NCBI RefSeq assembly: GCF_040712085.1 | Contig: NZ_JBFCVK010000002.1 | Coordinates: 186,001 to 250,000 of the forward strand | DNA from: Aquibaculum sediminis | Lineage (GTDB): Bacteria > Pseudomonadota > Alphaproteobacteria > Kiloniellales > DSM-21159 | Reading direction: 5' to 3' | DNA length: 64,000 bases | Part shown: one piece after another, positions 16,246 to 24,649 of the stretch | Position numbering within the stretch: the stretch's first letter is position 1 | How the letters are laid out: each line of letters begins with the position of its first letter | Program-made: the position numbers and the translations under genes | The notes under the pieces: generated by a model | What the model was told of the DNA's origin: nothing | What the model saw: only the letters and a program-made list of their open reading frames with translations | Databases searched by the model: none

Positions 16246-16584
16246 TCAGACCGCGTCGGAACCGCGTTCGCCCGTGCGGATGCGGATGGCTTCATCCACG
16301 CTGGAGACGAAGATCTTGCCGTCGCCGATCCGTCCGGTGCGGGCGGTTTCCATGATCGCTTCCACGGCCCGCTCCACCAGGGTGTCGTCGACCACCACTT
16401 CGATCTTCACCTTCGGCAGGAAATCAACGACGTACTCGGCGCCCCGGTAGAGCTCGGTATGGCCTTTCTGCCGTCCAAAGCCCTTGGCTTCGGTGACGGT
16501 GATGCCCTTGATCCCGACCTCGTGCAGGGCTTCCTTCACTTCGTCGAGTTTGAAGGGTTTGATAATCGCTTCGATCTTTTTCAT
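16246..16584 (-). CDS. glnB: Nitrogen regulatory protein P-II (GlnB)
   Basis: Trimeric signal protein that integrates 2-oxoglutarate, ATP/ADP and glutamine status and controls GlnE, NtrB and glnA. The 112-residue product MKKIEAIIKPF onward is full length. The T-loop carries Y51, the uridylylation site, in GHTELYRGAEYVV, and the B-loop is TGRIGDGKIFV. An in-frame ATG 7 codons earlier (16605) is possible, but the MKKIEAI start is the family standard. A sigma-54 promoter lies about 65-80 bp upstream. Confidence 0.96.
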   Translation of the reverse strand: MKKIEAIIKPFKLDEVKEALHEVGIKGITVTEAKGFGRQKGHTELYRGAEYVVDFLPKVKIEVVVDDTLVERAVEAIMETARTGRIGDGKIFVSSVDEAIRIRTGERGSDAV

Positions 16585-16646
16585 GGCCCAACGTCGCTGT
16601 GTCATTCACGGGGAGCGGTCGCCCGGCGTGCTCCTGCCCACATAGA

Positions 16647-16663
16647 TGCAAGATGCGTGCCAA
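16647..16663 (-). promoter_or_regulatory. Sigma-54 promoter of glnB-glnA
   Basis: The minus strand reads TTGGCACGCATCTTGCAT, a match to TGGCAC-N5-TTGCA with correct GG-to-GC spacing. GTGCCA is at 16657-16662 and GCAA at 16648-16651 on the plus strand. Transcription would start near 16636, giving a leader of about 50 nt to glnB. Known biology: glnB/glnA are classic NtrC and sigma-54 targets. No full NtrC palindrome was recognised; TGTGCAACCGGTCTGC near 16768-16785 is a weak half-site candidate. Confidence 0.85.
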
Positions 16664-16883
16664 TATGCCGAACGAGACGAAGTCAGCCGTCTGTCGGACT
16701 GTGACGCAACTGACTGCCTGCGAAGGTAGCAGCCTGCTCAAGGAATGGGCAATGCGCCTTCTGTGCAACCGGTCTGCCGCGTGGCTTCCACCGCGCTGTG
16801 GAAAAGCTTGAGCGCTGCGATGGCACGGTTATGCTCCGATGACCAATGCGTCTTAACGGTGGTGGTGGACAGGTAGGCAAGCG

Positions 16884-18191
16884 ATGGCGGGTGACGTGAC
16901 GGCGAAGGGGGACGCTAGAATCGAGAAGGTGTCCCACAGGATCGAGGAAAGCCGCGAGGAACTGGTCGCCCTGACCCAGCAGCTGATTCGTATTCCCACG
17001 GTCAACCCGCCGGGCGACGCCTATCGACCCTGTGCCGAGTTGGTGGGTGAGCGCCTGCGCAAGCAGGGCTTTTCCATCGAGTATCTGCGCGCCGAAGGCG
17101 CGTTGGGCGACAGCGATCGCTATCCGCGCACCAACGTTGTTGCCCGCATCGAAGGCGAGGGGCCGGGCGAGACGGTGCACTTCAACAGCCACATCGACGT
17201 GGTGGAGGCCGGGAAGGGCTGGGCCTTCGATCCCTTCGAGGGAACCGTGGCCGACGGGCGGGTCTATGGCCGCGGGGCCTGTGACATGAAGGGTGGCCTG
17301 GCCGCCTCGATCATCGCCGTGGAAGCGCTGTTGCGCGAAGGCATCCCGTTCCGCGGCGCCATCGAGATTTCCGGGACCGTCGATGAGGAATCCGGCGGCT
17401 ATGCCGGCGTGGCCTGGCTGGCGGAGCGCGGTTACTTCTCCAAGCCGCGGGTCGACCACGTCATCATCCCGGAGCCGCTCAACGTCGACCGCGTGTGCCT
17501 CGGCCATCGCGGAGTCTGGTGGGCCGAGGTGGAAACGCTGGGCCGCATCGCGCACGGCTCCATGCCCTTTCTCGGTGTCTCGGCCATCCGCAACATGGGG
17601 ATCTTTCTCGACCTGATCGAGCGCGAGCTCTATCCCGAACTGGACCGGCGCCGCACCCAGATGCCGGTGGAGCCGGAGGGCGCGCGCAGCTCCACCTTGA
17701 ACTTCAATTCCCTGCACGGCGGCCAGGCCGAGGGTTTCGACGGCCTGCCGAGCGCCTGCGTTGCCGATTCCTGTCGCCTTGTGCTCGATCGGCGCTTCCT
17801 GATCGAGGAATCGCTGGAGGAGGTGCGCGGCGAAATCGAGGGGCTGCTGCAGCGCTTGCGCGCCGAAGTGCCGGACTTCGAGTATCGTCTGCGCGAACTC
17901 TGGTCGGTGCTGCCCACCATGACCGACGAGGACGCGCCGGTGGTCAGGGCGCTTGACGAGGAGATTCGCCGGGTCCTGGGCAAGGAGCCGCAGCACATTG
18001 CTTCTCCCGGCACCTACGACCAGAAGCACGTGGCCCGGATCGGGCACCTGCACGACTGCGTCGCTTATGGCCCGGGCGTGCTCGATCTGGCGCATCAGCC
18101 GGACGAATGGGTGGGCATCGACGACATGGTGGCTTCCGCAAAGATCATGGCGGCAGCCACGCTGCGCCTGACCGGCACGCTTCGGGACTGA
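16884..18191 (+). CDS. M20 family metallopeptidase, ArgE/DapE-type deacylase
   Basis: Dinuclear zinc amidohydrolase of 435 residues. Metal and catalytic residues are visible: H103 and D105 in NSHIDVVEAG, D134 in GRGACDMKGG, E168/E169 in TVDEESGG, and a late histidine region in ASPGTYDQKHVARIG. The family removes N-acyl groups or cleaves dipeptides and N-carbamoyl compounds; sequence does not fix the substrate. It is first of a plus-strand run (M20, P1 peptidase, peptide ABC importer, AAC(3)-type enzyme) with gaps of 18-110 bp or overlaps, so it probably processes the imported compound. The start is uncertain; MSHR-like internal starts are absent. Confidence 0.88.
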   Translation: MAGDVTAKGDARIEKVSHRIEESREELVALTQQLIRIPTVNPPGDAYRPCAELVGERLRKQGFSIEYLRAEGALGDSDRYPRTNVVARIEGEGPGETVHFNSHIDVVEAGKGWAFDPFEGTVADGRVYGRGACDMKGGLAASIIAVEALLREGIPFRGAIEISGTVDEESGGYAGVAWLAERGYFSKPRVDHVIIPEPLNVDRVCLGHRGVWWAEVETLGRIAHGSMPFLGVSAIRNMGIFLDLIERELYPELDRRRTQMPVEPEGARSSTLNFNSLHGGQAEGFDGLPSACVADSCRLVLDRRFLIEESLEEVRGEIEGLLQRLRAEVPDFEYRLRELWSVLPTMTDEDAPVVRALDEEIRRVLGKEPQHIASPGTYDQKHVARIGHLHDCVAYGPGVLDLAHQPDEWVGIDDMVASAKIMAAATLRLTGTLRD

Positions 18192-18215
18192 ACCGCGAGA
18201 GGGAAGCTAGGGACG

Positions 18216-19226
18216 ATGCCCGTCGGATCACGCAATCTGATCACCGACGTTCCCGGTCTCACAATCGGCAACGCCGAGGACCACAGGGTGCGCAGCGGCG
18301 TGACCGTGATCCTGCCCGATCAGGCCTGCCCGGCCGCGGTCGATGTGCGTGGCGGCGGCCCGGGCACGGCGGAAACCGACCTGCTCGACCCCGCGGCCAC
18401 GGTGCCGCAGGTGGATGCCCTGGTGCTCTCCGGCGGCTCGGCCTTCGGACTGGAGGCCCGTGCCGGCGTGGTCGGCTGGCTGGCGGCCCAGGGGCGCGGC
18501 TTCGAGGTGGCGGGCATGCATGTGCCCATCGTTCCCTCGGCGATCCTCTTCGATCTTATCAATGGCGGCGACAAGGACTGGGGCGAGACCCCGCCCTATC
18601 GGGCCCTGGGGCGCGAAGCCGCCGTTGCGGCTGGGCATGACTTTGCGCTCGGCAACGCGGGTGCCGGGCTCGGCGCCAAGGCCGGCGCACTCAAGGGAGG
18701 ACTGGGCAGCGCCTCTTGGGTTCTGCCCGATGGCACGACTGTCGGCGCCCTGGTGGCTGTGAATGCCCTGGGCAGCGCCGTTGAGCCGGAAAGCGGTGCC
18801 TTCTGGGCCTGGATGCTGGAGCAGAACGGGGAGTTCGGCGGCCATCCGCCGCCTGCGCATCCCGTCGCAAGCCTTGATGCAACAGTGGGCGACGCGCTGC
18901 CGCAGGCCGGAGCCAACACGACCATCGCGGTGGTGGCGACCGATGCGCGCCTGGACAAGGTCGGCTGTCGCCGTCTGGCGGTGATGGCGCAGGACGGATT
19001 GGCCCGCTCCTTGCGGCCGGTGCATTCGCCGCTGGACGGCGATACGGTCTTTGCCCTGTCAACTGGACAGCGCCCGGGGCCGGACGTGGTCGATCTGGCG
19101 CGCCTGGGGCGCGTCGCAGCCGACTGCCTCGCCCGCGCAGTGGCGCGCGGTGTCTGGGCGGCCGAGAGTCTTGGGCCCTATCCCGCCTGGCGGGAGCGCT
19201 ATGGCGCTGCGGCGGAGAGCGCCTGA
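18216..19226 (+). CDS. P1 family peptidase (DmpA/BapA/NylC-like N-terminal nucleophile hydrolase)
   Basis: These enzymes self-cleave to expose an N-terminal Ser or Thr nucleophile and act as aminopeptidases, beta-aminopeptidases or amidases. Family hallmarks are NLITDVPGLTIGNAED at the N-terminus, VRGGGPGTAETDLLDP near residues 43-60, LSGGSAFGLEARAGVV near 71-86, and the GGLGSASWVLPDGTTVGALVAVN region where autocleavage is expected. Which residue is the nucleophile is not certain. Length 336, no signal peptide, so cytoplasmic. It follows the M20 gene by 24 bp and precedes the ABC importer by 18 bp. Confidence 0.9.
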   Translation: MPVGSRNLITDVPGLTIGNAEDHRVRSGVTVILPDQACPAAVDVRGGGPGTAETDLLDPAATVPQVDALVLSGGSAFGLEARAGVVGWLAAQGRGFEVAGMHVPIVPSAILFDLINGGDKDWGETPPYRALGREAAVAAGHDFALGNAGAGLGAKAGALKGGLGSASWVLPDGTTVGALVAVNALGSAVEPESGAFWAWMLEQNGEFGGHPPPAHPVASLDATVGDALPQAGANTTIAVVATDARLDKVGCRRLAVMAQDGLARSLRPVHSPLDGDTVFALSTGQRPGPDVVDLARLGRVAADCLARAVARGVWAAESLGPYPAWRERYGAAAESA

Positions 19227-19244
19227 CAGGGGAGGATAGGGCAG

Positions 19245-20774
19245 ATGAAGAGAGTCAAGAAACAGGGGGTAGTGATGAAGCCATCAATGACGTTGCTTTC
19301 GGCCACAGCGCTGACTGCGGTACTGGCCGCGGTCTCGCCGCTGCAGGCACAGGCCCAAGGGGATGAACTGGTGCTGGGCATGCCCATCGAGCCGCCCAAC
19401 CTCGATCCCACCAGCGCGGCGCCGGTGGCGATCCGCGAGGTCACCTGGCTCAACCTCTACGAGGGCCTGGTACAGATCGACCGCAATGGCGAGGTGCAGC
19501 CCCTGCTGGCGGAGAGCTGGGAGGTCTCCGAGGACGGCCTGAGCTACACTTTCCAGCTGCGTGAGGGCGTGACCTTCCACGACGGCAGCAGCTTCGAGGC
19601 CGAGGACGTCAAGTTCGCCTTCGACCGCGCCCGCTCACCGGACTCCACCAACGCGCAAAAGCAGATCTTCGCGCCGATCGAGGAGATCGAGACTCCCGAT
19701 GACCACACCGTGGTGATCACGCTCTCCGAGCCGTCGGGCAACTTCCTCTACTACCTGGGCTGGGGCGATGCGGTGATCGTGGGGCCGGAAAGCGCCGAGA
19801 CCAACCAGACCGATCCGGTGGGCACCGGTCCCTTCCGTTTCGACGAGTGGGTGCGCGGCGACCGGGTGGAACTCTCCCGCTACGAGGGTTACTGGAACGC
19901 CGATGCGGTGCATCTGGACCGGGTGATCTTCCGCTTCATCAACGATGCCCAGGCGCAGGTTGCCGCGCTGCGCGCCGGTGACGTGCACGCCTTCCCGAAC
20001 CTCGGCGCGCCGGAACTCTTTGCCGAGTTCTCCGACGATGAGCGTTTTTCCGCTGTTGCCGGCAATACCGAGGGTGAGATCGTCGCCGGTCTCAACAATC
20101 AGCGGCCGCCCTTCGACGACGTGCGGGTGCGCCAGGCCCTGATGCACGGCATCGATCGCTCGATCCTGATCGAGGGGGCCTATGCCGGCTTCGGCCAGCC
20201 CATCGGCAGCCACTTCTCGCCCAATCATCCGGCCTATGTGGATACCAGCGATGTGCTGCCCTACGACCCCGAGCGGGCCCGGGAGTTGCTGGCCGAGGCG
20301 GGCCATGGCGACGGCCTGTCGCTGACGCTGAAGACACCGCAGATGGCTTATGCCAGCCGCTCGTCCGAGCTCATCGCTGCGCTGTTGGCCGACATTGGCG
20401 TGCAGGTGGAGATCCGCCCGACCGAGTTTCCCGCGCAGTGGATCGAGGAGGTCTTCTCCAACAAGGACTACGATATGACCATCGTGGCCCACACCGAGCC
20501 CCTGGACATCGATATCTATCAGCGGGATGGCTACTACTTCCAATACGAAAATCCCGACTTCAAGGCCCTGATCGAGGAGATCAGCGTCACGCCGGACGAG
20601 GCCGAGCGCTTCGAACTCTATGCCCAGGCGCAGCAGACACTGGCCGAGGACGTGCCGGCGCTCTTCCTCTTCCAGCTGCCAAAGCTGGGCGTGTGGGATG
20701 CGCGTCTGGAGGGCTTGTGGGAGAGCACGCCGATGCCGTCCAACGTCGTGCGCGATGTGCGCTGGATCGAATAG
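19245..20774 (+). CDS. ABC transporter substrate-binding protein, peptide/opine/nickel family (SBP family 5)
   Basis: Periplasmic receptor of 509 residues. A signal peptide is visible (MKPSMTLLSATALTAVLAAVSPLQAQAQG, cleavage near residue 38 counted from the first Met). Family 5 motifs include LVLGMPIEPPNLDPT after the signal, LAESWEVSEDGLSYTFQLREGVTFHDG, and VRQALMHGIDRSILIEGAYAGFGQPI. The strong AGGGGAGG at 19228-19235 supports the start at 19245; MKPSM at 19275 is the alternative. It is followed by two permeases and two ATPases, a full importer. The ligand class is peptides or peptide-like molecules, by family. Confidence 0.93.
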   Translation: MKRVKKQGVVMKPSMTLLSATALTAVLAAVSPLQAQAQGDELVLGMPIEPPNLDPTSAAPVAIREVTWLNLYEGLVQIDRNGEVQPLLAESWEVSEDGLSYTFQLREGVTFHDGSSFEAEDVKFAFDRARSPDSTNAQKQIFAPIEEIETPDDHTVVITLSEPSGNFLYYLGWGDAVIVGPESAETNQTDPVGTGPFRFDEWVRGDRVELSRYEGYWNADAVHLDRVIFRFINDAQAQVAALRAGDVHAFPNLGAPELFAEFSDDERFSAVAGNTEGEIVAGLNNQRPPFDDVRVRQALMHGIDRSILIEGAYAGFGQPIGSHFSPNHPAYVDTSDVLPYDPERARELLAEAGHGDGLSLTLKTPQMAYASRSSELIAALLADIGVQVEIRPTEFPAQWIEEVFSNKDYDMTIVAHTEPLDIDIYQRDGYYFQYENPDFKALIEEISVTPDEAERFELYAQAQQTLAEDVPALFLFQLPKLGVWDARLEGLWESTPMPSNVVRDVRWIE

Positions 20775-20795
20775 CGGCGATGCCTGCTGTGTGTC

Positions 20796-20876
20796 CGGCC
20801 GCCTGGGCAGGCGAACAGGCGGCCGTGACGCGGCTGTGAAGCCGGGGGCTGCAAGGCCGGGTGCTGTGAGGCCGGA
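20796..20876. repeat. Hairpin plus three tandem 15-bp repeats between binding protein and permease genes
   Basis: CGGCCGCCTG (20796-20805) pairs with CAGGCGGCCG (20816-20825), a 10-bp stem. Immediately after, GGCTGTGAAGCCGGG, GGCTGCAAGGCCGGG and TGCTGTGAGGCCGGA (20832-20876) are imperfect tandem copies of one unit. They fill the 108-bp gap between the substrate-binding protein stop and the first permease start. By analogy with malE-malF and similar operons, such a structure could protect the 5' part of the message and raise binding-protein levels; that role is an inference. Confidence 0.65.
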
Positions 20877-20882
20877 CAGGGC

Positions 20883-21824
20883 ATGATCTTTCTGTTGTTG
20901 CGGCGTTTTACGGCACTGGCCATCACGCTGCTGCTGGCCTCGCTCGCGATTTTCCTGGTGCTCGAGATCCTGCCGGGCGACCCGGCGGCGATCATGCTGG
21001 GCACGGAAGCGCGCGAGGACACGCTGGCCGCCCTGCGCCGCGAGATGGGGCTCGACCGCCCGGCCTACGAGCGCTACCTGAGCTGGCTCGGTGGCGCGCT
21101 GAGCGGCAACCTGGGCCTCTCGATGACCTACAAGGTGCCGGTCGCCGAACTGGTGGCCGACCGCCTCGCGGTCACCTTTCCCCTGGCCTTCCTCGCCATC
21201 GTGATCTCGACCGCCATGGCGGTGCCGCTGGGCGTGTTCGCGGCGGCCAACCACGAGCGGCCGGCCGATCACGGCGTCATGCTGTTCAGCCAGATCGGTG
21301 TGGCCATTCCCAACTTCTGGTTCGGCCTGCTGCTGATCCTGTTCTTCTCCAGCTATCTGGGTTGGTTCTCTGCCGGCGGTTTTCCGGGCTGGGACGATCC
21401 CGTCGCGGCGCTGAAAGCCTTACTTTTGCCGGCAGTGGCCCTGGCGTTGCCGCAGGCGGCGATCCTGGCGCGGGTCACCCGCTCATCAGTGCTGGAGGTA
21501 CTGGGCGAGGACTTCGTGCGCACCGCCCGGGCCAAGGGACTGACCCGGCGCGTCGCCCTGCGCCGGCACGTGCTGCGCAACGCCCTCATTCCCGTGGTCA
21601 CGGTGATGGGCATGCAGTTCTCCTTCCTGGTGGCCGGCGCGATCCTGGTGGAGAACGTCTTCACCCTGCCGGGCCTGGGGCGGCTGCTGTTCCAGGCCAT
21701 GAGCCAACGCGACCTGGTGGTGATCAAGGATGTGGTGCTGCTCTTCGCGGCGCTGGTGATCGTCGTGAACTTCCTGGTCGATCTCGCCTATGCCTGGCTC
21801 GACCCGCGCTTGAGGCAGGGGTGA
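20883..21824 (+). CDS. ABC transporter permease, DppB/OppB type
   Basis: Inner-membrane subunit of 313 residues with six spans. It begins MIFLLLRRFTALAITLLLAS and has the DppB-type GDPAAIMLGTEA segment near residues 32-43 and the cytoplasmic EAA-like loop VRTARAKGLTRRVALRRHVLRNALIPVVT near 209-237 that docks on the ATPases. It overlaps the next permease at TGATG. The LSMTYKVPVAELVADRL stretch is standard for the family. Confidence 0.95.
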   Translation: MIFLLLRRFTALAITLLLASLAIFLVLEILPGDPAAIMLGTEAREDTLAALRREMGLDRPAYERYLSWLGGALSGNLGLSMTYKVPVAELVADRLAVTFPLAFLAIVISTAMAVPLGVFAAANHERPADHGVMLFSQIGVAIPNFWFGLLLILFFSSYLGWFSAGGFPGWDDPVAALKALLLPAVALALPQAAILARVTRSSVLEVLGEDFVRTARAKGLTRRVALRRHVLRNALIPVVTVMGMQFSFLVAGAILVENVFTLPGLGRLLFQAMSQRDLVVIKDVVLLFAALVIVVNFLVDLAYAWLDPRLRQG

Positions 21825-22657
21825 TGACGGCCTTGCGCACAGTCGCCCGCCACCCGACGCTGTTTCTTGGCGGGCTGGTCACCCTGCTCCTGCTGGGCAC
21901 GGCTGTCGTCTCCCAGGTTTGGACGCCCGCCTCGCCGACCCAGATCCAGATCACCCAGCGTCTGGCGCCGCCGCTGCAGGCCGGCTTGCTCGGCGCCGAT
22001 CACTTCGGGCGGGATCTCACCTCGCTGCTGATGGTGGGCGCCTGGAACTCGCTCTCCATCGCCTTCGTCGCCGTGCTGCTGGGCATGGCTGGGGGCGTGC
22101 TGCTCGGCACGCTGGCGGCCGCCTGGCGCGGTTGGGCGGAGGAGGTGGTGATGCGCCTGGCCGACGTCACCTTCGCCTTTCCGGCGGTGCTTTCCGCCAT
22201 CATGATCGCCGCCCTGATTGGGCCCGGCGCGTCCACGGCGGTGATCGCCATCGGCGTCTTCAACATTCCGGTTTTCGCGCGCGTTTCCCGCGCGGCTGCG
22301 CTGCAGGTCTGGGAAAGGGACTTCGTGCTGGCCGCGCGTTCGGCCGGCAAGGGGCCGGTGCTGATCACGCTGCACCATGTGCTGCCCAATATCGCCGGGC
22401 TTTTGGTGGTGCAGGCGACGATCCAGCTTGCCCTGGCCATCCTGGCGGAGGCGGGGCTGTCCTTCCTGGGCGTGGGCATGCCGCCACCGCATCCCAGCTG
22501 GGGCCGCATGCTGAGCGACGCCCAAACCTATCTGAGCCAGGCGCCGCACCTGGCGGTTCTGCCGGGACTGGCCATTGCGCTGGCGGTGCTGGGGCTCAAC
22601 ATGCTGGGCGACGGACTGCGCGACATCATCGACCCGAAACTGAGGCGCAAGCGCTGA
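21824..22657 (+). CDS. ABC transporter permease, DppC/OppC type
   Basis: Second membrane subunit, 277 residues from the ATG at 21824 that overlaps the dppB-like stop by one base. The N-terminus is MTALRTVARHPTLFLGGLV with a first span, then the family motif LGADHFGRDLTSLLMVGAWNSLSIAF and the EAA loop DFVLAARSAGKGPVLITLHHVLPNIAGLLVV. It ends IIDPKLRRKR, typical of the family. The longer reading frame starting upstream at 21362 lies inside dppB and is not used. Confidence 0.94.
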   Translation: MTALRTVARHPTLFLGGLVTLLLLGTAVVSQVWTPASPTQIQITQRLAPPLQAGLLGADHFGRDLTSLLMVGAWNSLSIAFVAVLLGMAGGVLLGTLAAAWRGWAEEVVMRLADVTFAFPAVLSAIMIAALIGPGASTAVIAIGVFNIPVFARVSRAAALQVWERDFVLAARSAGKGPVLITLHHVLPNIAGLLVVQATIQLALAILAEAGLSFLGVGMPPPHPSWGRMLSDAQTYLSQAPHLAVLPGLAIALAVLGLNMLGDGLRDIIDPKLRRKR

Positions 22658-23628
22658 TGCTGGAGGTGCGCAATCTCTCCGTGGGCATCGCCACACCGAG
22701 CGGCCCCCTGGCGCTGGTCGAGGAGGTGGACTTCCGCCTCGATGCCGGGCGAACCCTGGGCGTCGTCGGGGAGTCGGGTTCGGGCAAGTCGATGCTGGCG
22801 CTGGCCCTGATGGGATTGCTGCCGCCCGCTGCGCGCGCAAGCGGCAGCATCCGCCTGGAGGGTGACGAGCTGATCGGCCTGCCGGAGGCTGCCCTCTGCC
22901 GCATCCGCGGCAAGCGCATCGGCATGATCTTCCAGGAGCCCATGACCGCCCTCAACCCGGCCATGACCGTTGGCGAGCAGATCGCCGAAGGGGTGCAGTG
23001 GCACGAGAACCTGGGTCGCCGCGCCGCCCGGGCGCGCGCTCTCGACCTGCTGCAGCGCGTCGGCATTCCCGAGGCGGCGCGGCGCCTCGACGACTATCCG
23101 CATCAGATGTCCGGCGGTCAGCGCCAGCGCGTCGGCATCGCGATTGCGCTCGCCTGCCGGCCGCGGCTGCTGATCGCCGACGAGCCGACCACCGCGCTGG
23201 ACGTGACCGTGCAGGCCCAGATCCTCGACCTGCTGGGCGAACTGGTGGCGGAGATGGGCATGGGGCTGATCCTGATCAGCCATGATCTGGGGGTCATCGC
23301 GGAAACGGCGGATGACACGCTGGTCATGTATGCCGGCATGCCGGTGGAGACCGGCAGCAGCGCGGCTATCTTCGCGCGGCCGGCTCACCCCTACACCCGC
23401 GGTCTCTTCCTGGCCATGCCCGGGCACGGCGGTGTGCCGGCCGGTGCGGGCCAGCGCCTGCAGACCATTCCCGGCAGCGTGCCCGAGCCGGGCCGCCGCC
23501 CGGGCGGTTGCCGCTTCGCCGACCGCTGCGGCTACGTGATCGAGGCCTGCCGCGCCGCGGTTCCGCCCTGGGAGGCGCTGCCCGACGGCCAGAGCGCGCG
23601 TTGCATCCGCCTGGAGGAACTGCCGTGA
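22657..23628 (+). CDS. ABC transporter ATP-binding protein, DppD/OppD type
   Basis: 323 residues from the ATG at 22657, overlapping the previous stop by one base. Walker A is GESGSGKSML near residues 38-47, signature MSGGQRQRVGIAIAL, Walker B LLIADEPTTALDVTVQAQI and an H-loop ISHDLGVI. The C-terminal oligopeptide extension contains GGCRFADRCGYVIEACRAA, whose cysteines fit the family's C-terminal cysteine cluster. It works with the following DppF-type ATPase. Confidence 0.94.
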   Translation: MLEVRNLSVGIATPSGPLALVEEVDFRLDAGRTLGVVGESGSGKSMLALALMGLLPPAARASGSIRLEGDELIGLPEAALCRIRGKRIGMIFQEPMTALNPAMTVGEQIAEGVQWHENLGRRAARARALDLLQRVGIPEAARRLDDYPHQMSGGQRQRVGIAIALACRPRLLIADEPTTALDVTVQAQILDLLGELVAEMGMGLILISHDLGVIAETADDTLVMYAGMPVETGSSAAIFARPAHPYTRGLFLAMPGHGGVPAGAGQRLQTIPGSVPEPGRRPGGCRFADRCGYVIEACRAAVPPWEALPDGQSARCIRLEELP

Positions 23629-24614
23629 GCACGCCCGCCGCTATGCCATCGGGGACGGGTTCGCCCCTGCTGGTTGCCGAGGGCCTGGCGCGTCATCACC
23701 CGCTTGCCCGTGTCCATCCCTTCGCCGAGCGGCCGGTCTTCAAGGCGGTGGATGGGGTCGATCTCACCCTCGAACGGGGGGAGATCTTCGGCGTGGTGGG
23801 CGAGAGCGGCTGCGGCAAGTCCACCCTGGCCCGGCTGCTCATGGTCTTGGAGCCGGCGACCGCCGGACGCGTCCTCTTCGAGGGCGAGGATCTGCTGTCG
23901 CTCTCACCGGCAGCCCTGCGCCGGCGGCGGCGCGGTTTCCAGATGGTCTTCCAGGACCCCTACGGTTCGCTCGACCCTCGGCTGTCCGTGGGCCGGATCG
24001 TGGCCGAGCCTCTGCGCCTGCTCGCCGATGGCGCCGATGCGCCCAGCCGGCGCGAGCGTGTGGCGGCTAGCCTCGAGGCGGTGGGACTGCAGGCCTCCGA
24101 TGCCCGCAAGTACCCGCACGAATTTTCCGGTGGTCAGCGCCAGCGCATCGCCATTGCCCGCGCATTGATCACCCGCCCGTCGCTCATCGTGGCCGACGAG
24201 CCGGTGTCGGCGCTGGACGTCTCGGTACAGGCCCAGGTGCTCAATCTGCTGCTTGACCTGCAGGAGAGCCACGGCCTGACCCATCTCTTGATCAGCCACA
24301 ACCTCGCTGTGGTGGAGCAGGTCTGTCAGCGCCTGGCGGTCATGTATCTGGGGCGCTTCGTGGAGACGGGACCGACCGCCGAGCTGTTCAAGGCACCGGC
24401 CCATCCCTACACCCGGCTGCTGCTGGAGGCGGTGCCGAGCCCGGACCCGGCACGCCGACGCAGCCGCCGCCCGATCGCTGACCCGGCGCCGGCGCCCGCC
24501 GGTGGTTGCCCATTCCAGCCCCGCTGTCCGCTCGCGGTGGCGCGCTGCCGCAGCGAAGCCCCCGAACTGCGCCCCATCGCTCCCGGCCGACAGGTCGCCT
24601 GCCATCAGGTATAG
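23625..24614 (+). CDS. ABC transporter ATP-binding protein, DppF/OppF type
   Basis: 329 residues from a GTG at 23625 that overlaps the previous stop by 4 bp and is preceded by GGAGGA 8 nt upstream. Walker A is GESGCGKSTLARLL, the motif FQDPYGSLDPRLSVG follows the Q-loop, then FSGGQRQRIAIARAL and ADEPVSALDVSVQAQ. The C-terminal cysteine-rich segment GGCPFQPRCPLAVARC is typical. It completes the five-gene importer. Confidence 0.94.
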   Translation: MSTPAAMPSGTGSPLLVAEGLARHHPLARVHPFAERPVFKAVDGVDLTLERGEIFGVVGESGCGKSTLARLLMVLEPATAGRVLFEGEDLLSLSPAALRRRRRGFQMVFQDPYGSLDPRLSVGRIVAEPLRLLADGADAPSRRERVAASLEAVGLQASDARKYPHEFSGGQRQRIAIARALITRPSLIVADEPVSALDVSVQAQVLNLLLDLQESHGLTHLLISHNLAVVEQVCQRLAVMYLGRFVETGPTAELFKAPAHPYTRLLLEAVPSPDPARRRSRRPIADPAPAPAGGCPFQPRCPLAVARCRSEAPELRPIAPGRQVACHQV

Positions 24615-24649
24615 TTGCTGCTCATCCAGATCAGGATGGGATAAGCGAC

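Noticed and set aside
16821..16835. TGGCACGGTTATGCT, a second sigma-54-like site on the plus strand before the M20 gene
   Set aside because: The GG-to-GC spacing is one base short, which is not tolerated by sigma-54, and only the glnB site on the minus strand fits.
16683..18095. A 470-codon minus-strand frame over the M20 peptidase, and similar long antisense frames over the importer and the dcw genes
   Set aside because: Sequences are low-complexity His/Gln/Arg/Gly-rich without family motifs and lie opposite clear genes.
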